64,000 nucleotides of DNA, from positions 1 through 64,000 of the forward strand of contig NZ_FOFA01000007.1 of NCBI RefSeq assembly GCF_900110855.1, given 5' to 3'. Position numbers and translations under genes: made by a program. The notes under the pieces were generated by a model. That model saw only the letters and a list, made by a program, of their open reading frames with translations. It ran no database searches and was not told the origin of the DNA. Position 1 is the stretch's first letter; every line of letters begins with the position of its first letter. This document shows, piece by piece, positions 62,352 through 64,000 of the stretch. This DNA comes from Microlunatus flavus. GTDB lineage: Bacteria; Actinomycetota; Actinomycetes; Propionibacteriales; Propionibacteriaceae.

Positions 62352-62852
62352 GCCCGGCGCGGCGTACGAGGCGAGCAGCTCCCGCAGGGCGCCCGCGAGC
62401 CGGCGGCGCCCGGGGTCGTCGAGGGCGGCGAGAAGCTCGTGCTCGGCGCCGAGGAGGTCGACGAGCGCGCCGTCGACCGTGGTCCGGCCCTGCTCGGTCA
62501 GCTCGACCCGGACCGAGCGCCGGTCGTCGGGGTCGCTGTCGCGGCGCACCAGCCCGCGCGCGGCGAGCCGGTCCACCCGGTTGGTCATGGTCCCCGACGT
62601 CACCCCGGTCGCCCTCACCAGCGACCCGGGGGAGGCGCGGTAGGGCTCGCCCGAGCGGCGCAGCGCGGCCAGGACGTCGAACTCCCAGCCCTCCAGCTGG
62701 TGGCGGCTGAAGGCCGCCGCTCGCGCCCGGTCGACGTGGCGCGCGAGCCGGTCGACGCGCGACAGCACCTCCATCGGCGAGGTGTCGAGGTCGGGGCGCT
62801 CGCGGGCCCAGGCGTCGACGAGGTCGTCGACCTCGTCGCGGGGCTCCCTCAC
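62334..62852 (-). CDS. MarR-family transcriptional regulator
   Basis: A 172-aa regulator with a winged HTH (about 65-130): LEGWEFDVLAALRRSGEPYR, LVRATGVTSGTMTNRVDRLA and the wing DPDDRRSVRVELTEQGR. GTG 62852 is preceded on the minus strand by TAGCCT at a 6-base spacing, so a leaderless start is likely. A perfect 18-bp palindrome lies just upstream. It follows the MFS gene on the same strand (65 bases), and the pair may form an exporter-regulator unit. The ligand is unknown. Confidence 0.88.
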   Translation of the reverse strand: MREPRDEVDDLVDAWARERPDLDTSPMEVLSRVDRLARHVDRARAAAFSRHQLEGWEFDVLAALRRSGEPYRASPGSLVRATGVTSGTMTNRVDRLAARGLVRRDSDPDDRRSVRVELTEQGRTTVDGALVDLLGAEHELLAALDDPGRRRLAGALRELLASYAAPGSADDG

Positions 62853-62858
62853 GGCGCC

Positions 62859-62864
62859 AGGCTA
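62859..62864 (-). promoter_or_regulatory. -10 hexamer TAGCCT, probable leaderless promoter of the MarR gene
   Basis: On the minus strand TAGCCT is 6 bases before GTG 62852. Confidence 0.45.
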
Positions 62865-62874
62865 GGGGTCGGGT

Positions 62875-62892
62875 TGTCTCGACGTCGAGACA
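62875..62892. promoter_or_regulatory. MarR-type operator palindrome
   Basis: TGTCTCGACGTCGAGACA is a perfect 18-base palindrome located just upstream of the MarR -10. TCTCGA-N2-TCGAGA cores are typical MarR targets. Autoregulation is the simplest reading. Confidence 0.6.
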
Positions 62893-62917
62893 CCTGCCCG
62901 TGGAGGTGCAGGCCCGC

Positions 62918-64000
62918 TCAGGCGAGGTCGCGGTCCTCGCGCGGTATCGTGGCCGCGAGGGCGACGATCCCGGCGCAGAGCACGGCCGGGACCGCCATCG
63001 CGTGGTGGATCCCGAGGTGGCGCACGAGGAAGCCGACCACCGCCGGACCGGCGAGGAAGGACGCGTAGCCGAAGGTCACCACGACCGCGAGCACCCGCCC
63101 GCCGCCGAGGTGGCCGGCGACCGCGTACACCTGCGGGGCGATCATGCCCACGCCGAGGCCGACCAGCGCCCATCCCGCGACGAGCAGCGGGAGCGGGCTC
63201 ACGAGGGTCACGGTGAGGTAGCCCAGCGCGGCGCAGGCCCCGCCGAAGCGCACCACGGCCCGGCGCCCGAAACGCGTCACGAGGCGGTCGCCGAGGAGGC
63301 GGATGACGACCATGAAGCCGCTCACCGCGACCAGGCCGACGGCGCCTGTCGTGGTGTCGACGCGGGCCACGTCGGTCACGTGGATCGACGACCAGTCGAC
63401 CGCGGTGCCCTCCGAGAGGCCGAAGGCCAGGGCCATGATCCCGAGCACGTACGCCGCCCGCGGCACCCGCGTGCGGGCGCCGTCGGAGGAACGGTGCACG
63501 ACCGGCGCGGCGACCGGGGCGATGCGGGCGAGGACCACCAGCACGACCGCACCCACGACGACGAGGGTCAGCAGCAGCGGCGTGACGACCGCGCCGCCGC
63601 TCAGCCCGAACCCGGCCGCCAGGCCGAGCACGGCGGCCGCGCCGAGGAGGTTCCCGATCGAGAAGAAGGCGTGGAACGAGCTCATCACCGGCCCGCGCCG
63701 GGCGACCTCGACCTGGACCCCGATGGCGTTCATCGACACGTCCATCGCCCCGTTGCCGAGGCCGAGCAGCACCGCGCCCGCGACGGCGACCGGGTAGGTC
63801 GGCGCGAGGGCCAGCACCGCGGCGGTCAGCAGCAGCAGCGGCAGGGCGACGAGGGTGATGCGCCGGGCGCCCACCGCGTCCGACAGCCGTCCGCCGACCT
63901 GCATCGAGGTGATGCCGGCGATGCCGGCCGCGAAGAGCATCAGCGCGACCTGGCCGTCGCCGATGGCGAGCTTGTCGCGCAGCGAGGGGAGGCTGCCGCC
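62918..64000 (-). CDS. MFS transporter (YbjJ-like), 5' end outside window
   Basis: The frame stays open to the right edge (361 codons visible), so the start is beyond 64000. Visible residues begin GGSLPSLRDKLAIGDGQVAL, the first-loop segment of YbjJ-like MFS proteins, followed by GGRLSDAVGARRITLVALPL. AGAVLLGLGNGAMDVSMNAIGV and SSFHAFFSIGNLLGAAA come next. About 11 membrane segments are seen. The substrate is unknown. It is upstream of the MarR gene on the same strand, with the MarR operator between them. Confidence 0.85.
   Translation of the reverse strand, partial: GGSLPSLRDKLAIGDGQVALMLFAAGIAGITSMQVGGRLSDAVGARRITLVALPLLLLTAAVLALAPTYPVAVAGAVLLGLGNGAMDVSMNAIGVQVEVARRGPVMSSFHAFFSIGNLLGAAAVLGLAAGFGLSGGAVVTPLLLTLVVVGAVVLVVLARIAPVAAPVVHRSSDGARTRVPRAAYVLGIMALAFGLSEGTAVDWSSIHVTDVARVDTTTGAVGLVAVSGFMVVIRLLGDRLVTRFGRRAVVRFGGACAALGYLTVTLVSPLPLLVAGWALVGLGVGMIAPQVYAVAGHLGGGRVLAVVVTFGYASFLAGPAVVGFLVRHLGIHHAMAVPAVLCAGIVALAATIPREDRDLA

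Overview
The window is about 73% GC, densely coded, with many GTG starts, ATGA/GTGA gene overlaps and very few A/T-ending codons. Gene content points to a Gram-positive actinomycete: an RpfB-like resuscitation factor, a protein O-mannosyltransferase, a Glp/GlpR-type division locus, a translational ileS T-box and many leaderless promoters. I infer Actinomycetota, probably Propionibacteriales (Nocardioidaceae or Propionibacteriaceae). The order of several blocks (mscL, ruc, 5-FTHF cyclo-ligase, moeA, rimJ, glpR, then pmt, rsmI, tatD, rpfB, rsmA, ispE) resembles the Mycobacterium tuberculosis Rv0985c-Rv1011 neighbourhood.

Layout. 0-0.3 kb: 3' end of an IS481-type transposase. 0.5-5.4 kb: small hypotheticals, an AAA/ABC-type ATPase, a VOC protein, an alpha/beta hydrolase, a eukaryote-type UDP-glucose pyrophosphorylase and mscL. 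5.4-9.3 kb: a SAF-domain protein, a Ruc-like zinc-ribbon chaperone preceded by a CIRCE-like operator, and a penicillin acylase. 9.3-12.9 kb: ileS behind a T-box. 13-19.4 kb: DUF2795, zinc alcohol dehydrogenase, DUF2231-Rieske fusion, acylphosphatase, 5-FTHF cyclo-ligase, and a LacI regulator divergent from a GH13 glucosidase. 19.4-24.7 kb: nei, the moeA(glp)-moaC-mog-rimJ-glpR block and tRNA-Ala(CGC). 25-29 kb: a frameshifted haem peroxidase, a repeat-rich decayed stretch and a GH15 glycosidase.

29.1-53.5 kb is a purine/ureide catabolic island. It holds an NCS1 permease and an Asp/Glu/hydantoin racemase homologue; a plus-strand operon aceB-(DUF6986 aldolase)-allE-NCS2 permease-uraH-uricase; an MFS/LysR pair; a tightly overlapping xdhA-xdhB-xdhC-guaD operon; a NCS2 permease fused to an OHCU-decarboxylase (UraD) domain; allB and glycerate kinase; and an IclR (AllR-like) regulator. 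Together these would convert guanine and xanthine to urate, urate to allantoin, and ureidoglycine to ureidoglycolate, then use glyoxylate and glycerate. Allantoate amidohydrolase, a ureidoglycolate lyase or dehydrogenase and glyoxylate carboligase are not in the window. Housekeeping genes resume at 53.5 kb (pmt, rsmI, tatD, nitroreductase, rpfB, rsmA, ispE, ltrA) and the window ends in a MarR regulator and a truncated MFS gene.

Three signals stand out. First, the permease-UraD fusion has its catalytic His and Glu positions changed to Tyr and Asp. Second, a dispersed repeat with core CCCTGAGC-N2-GTCGAAGGG occurs between genes, as a large inverted array before tatD, and inside coding sequence: seven 30-bp units are translated in the tail of XdhC and one unit in XdhA. 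Third, a CIRCE-like operator precedes a Ruc homologue.
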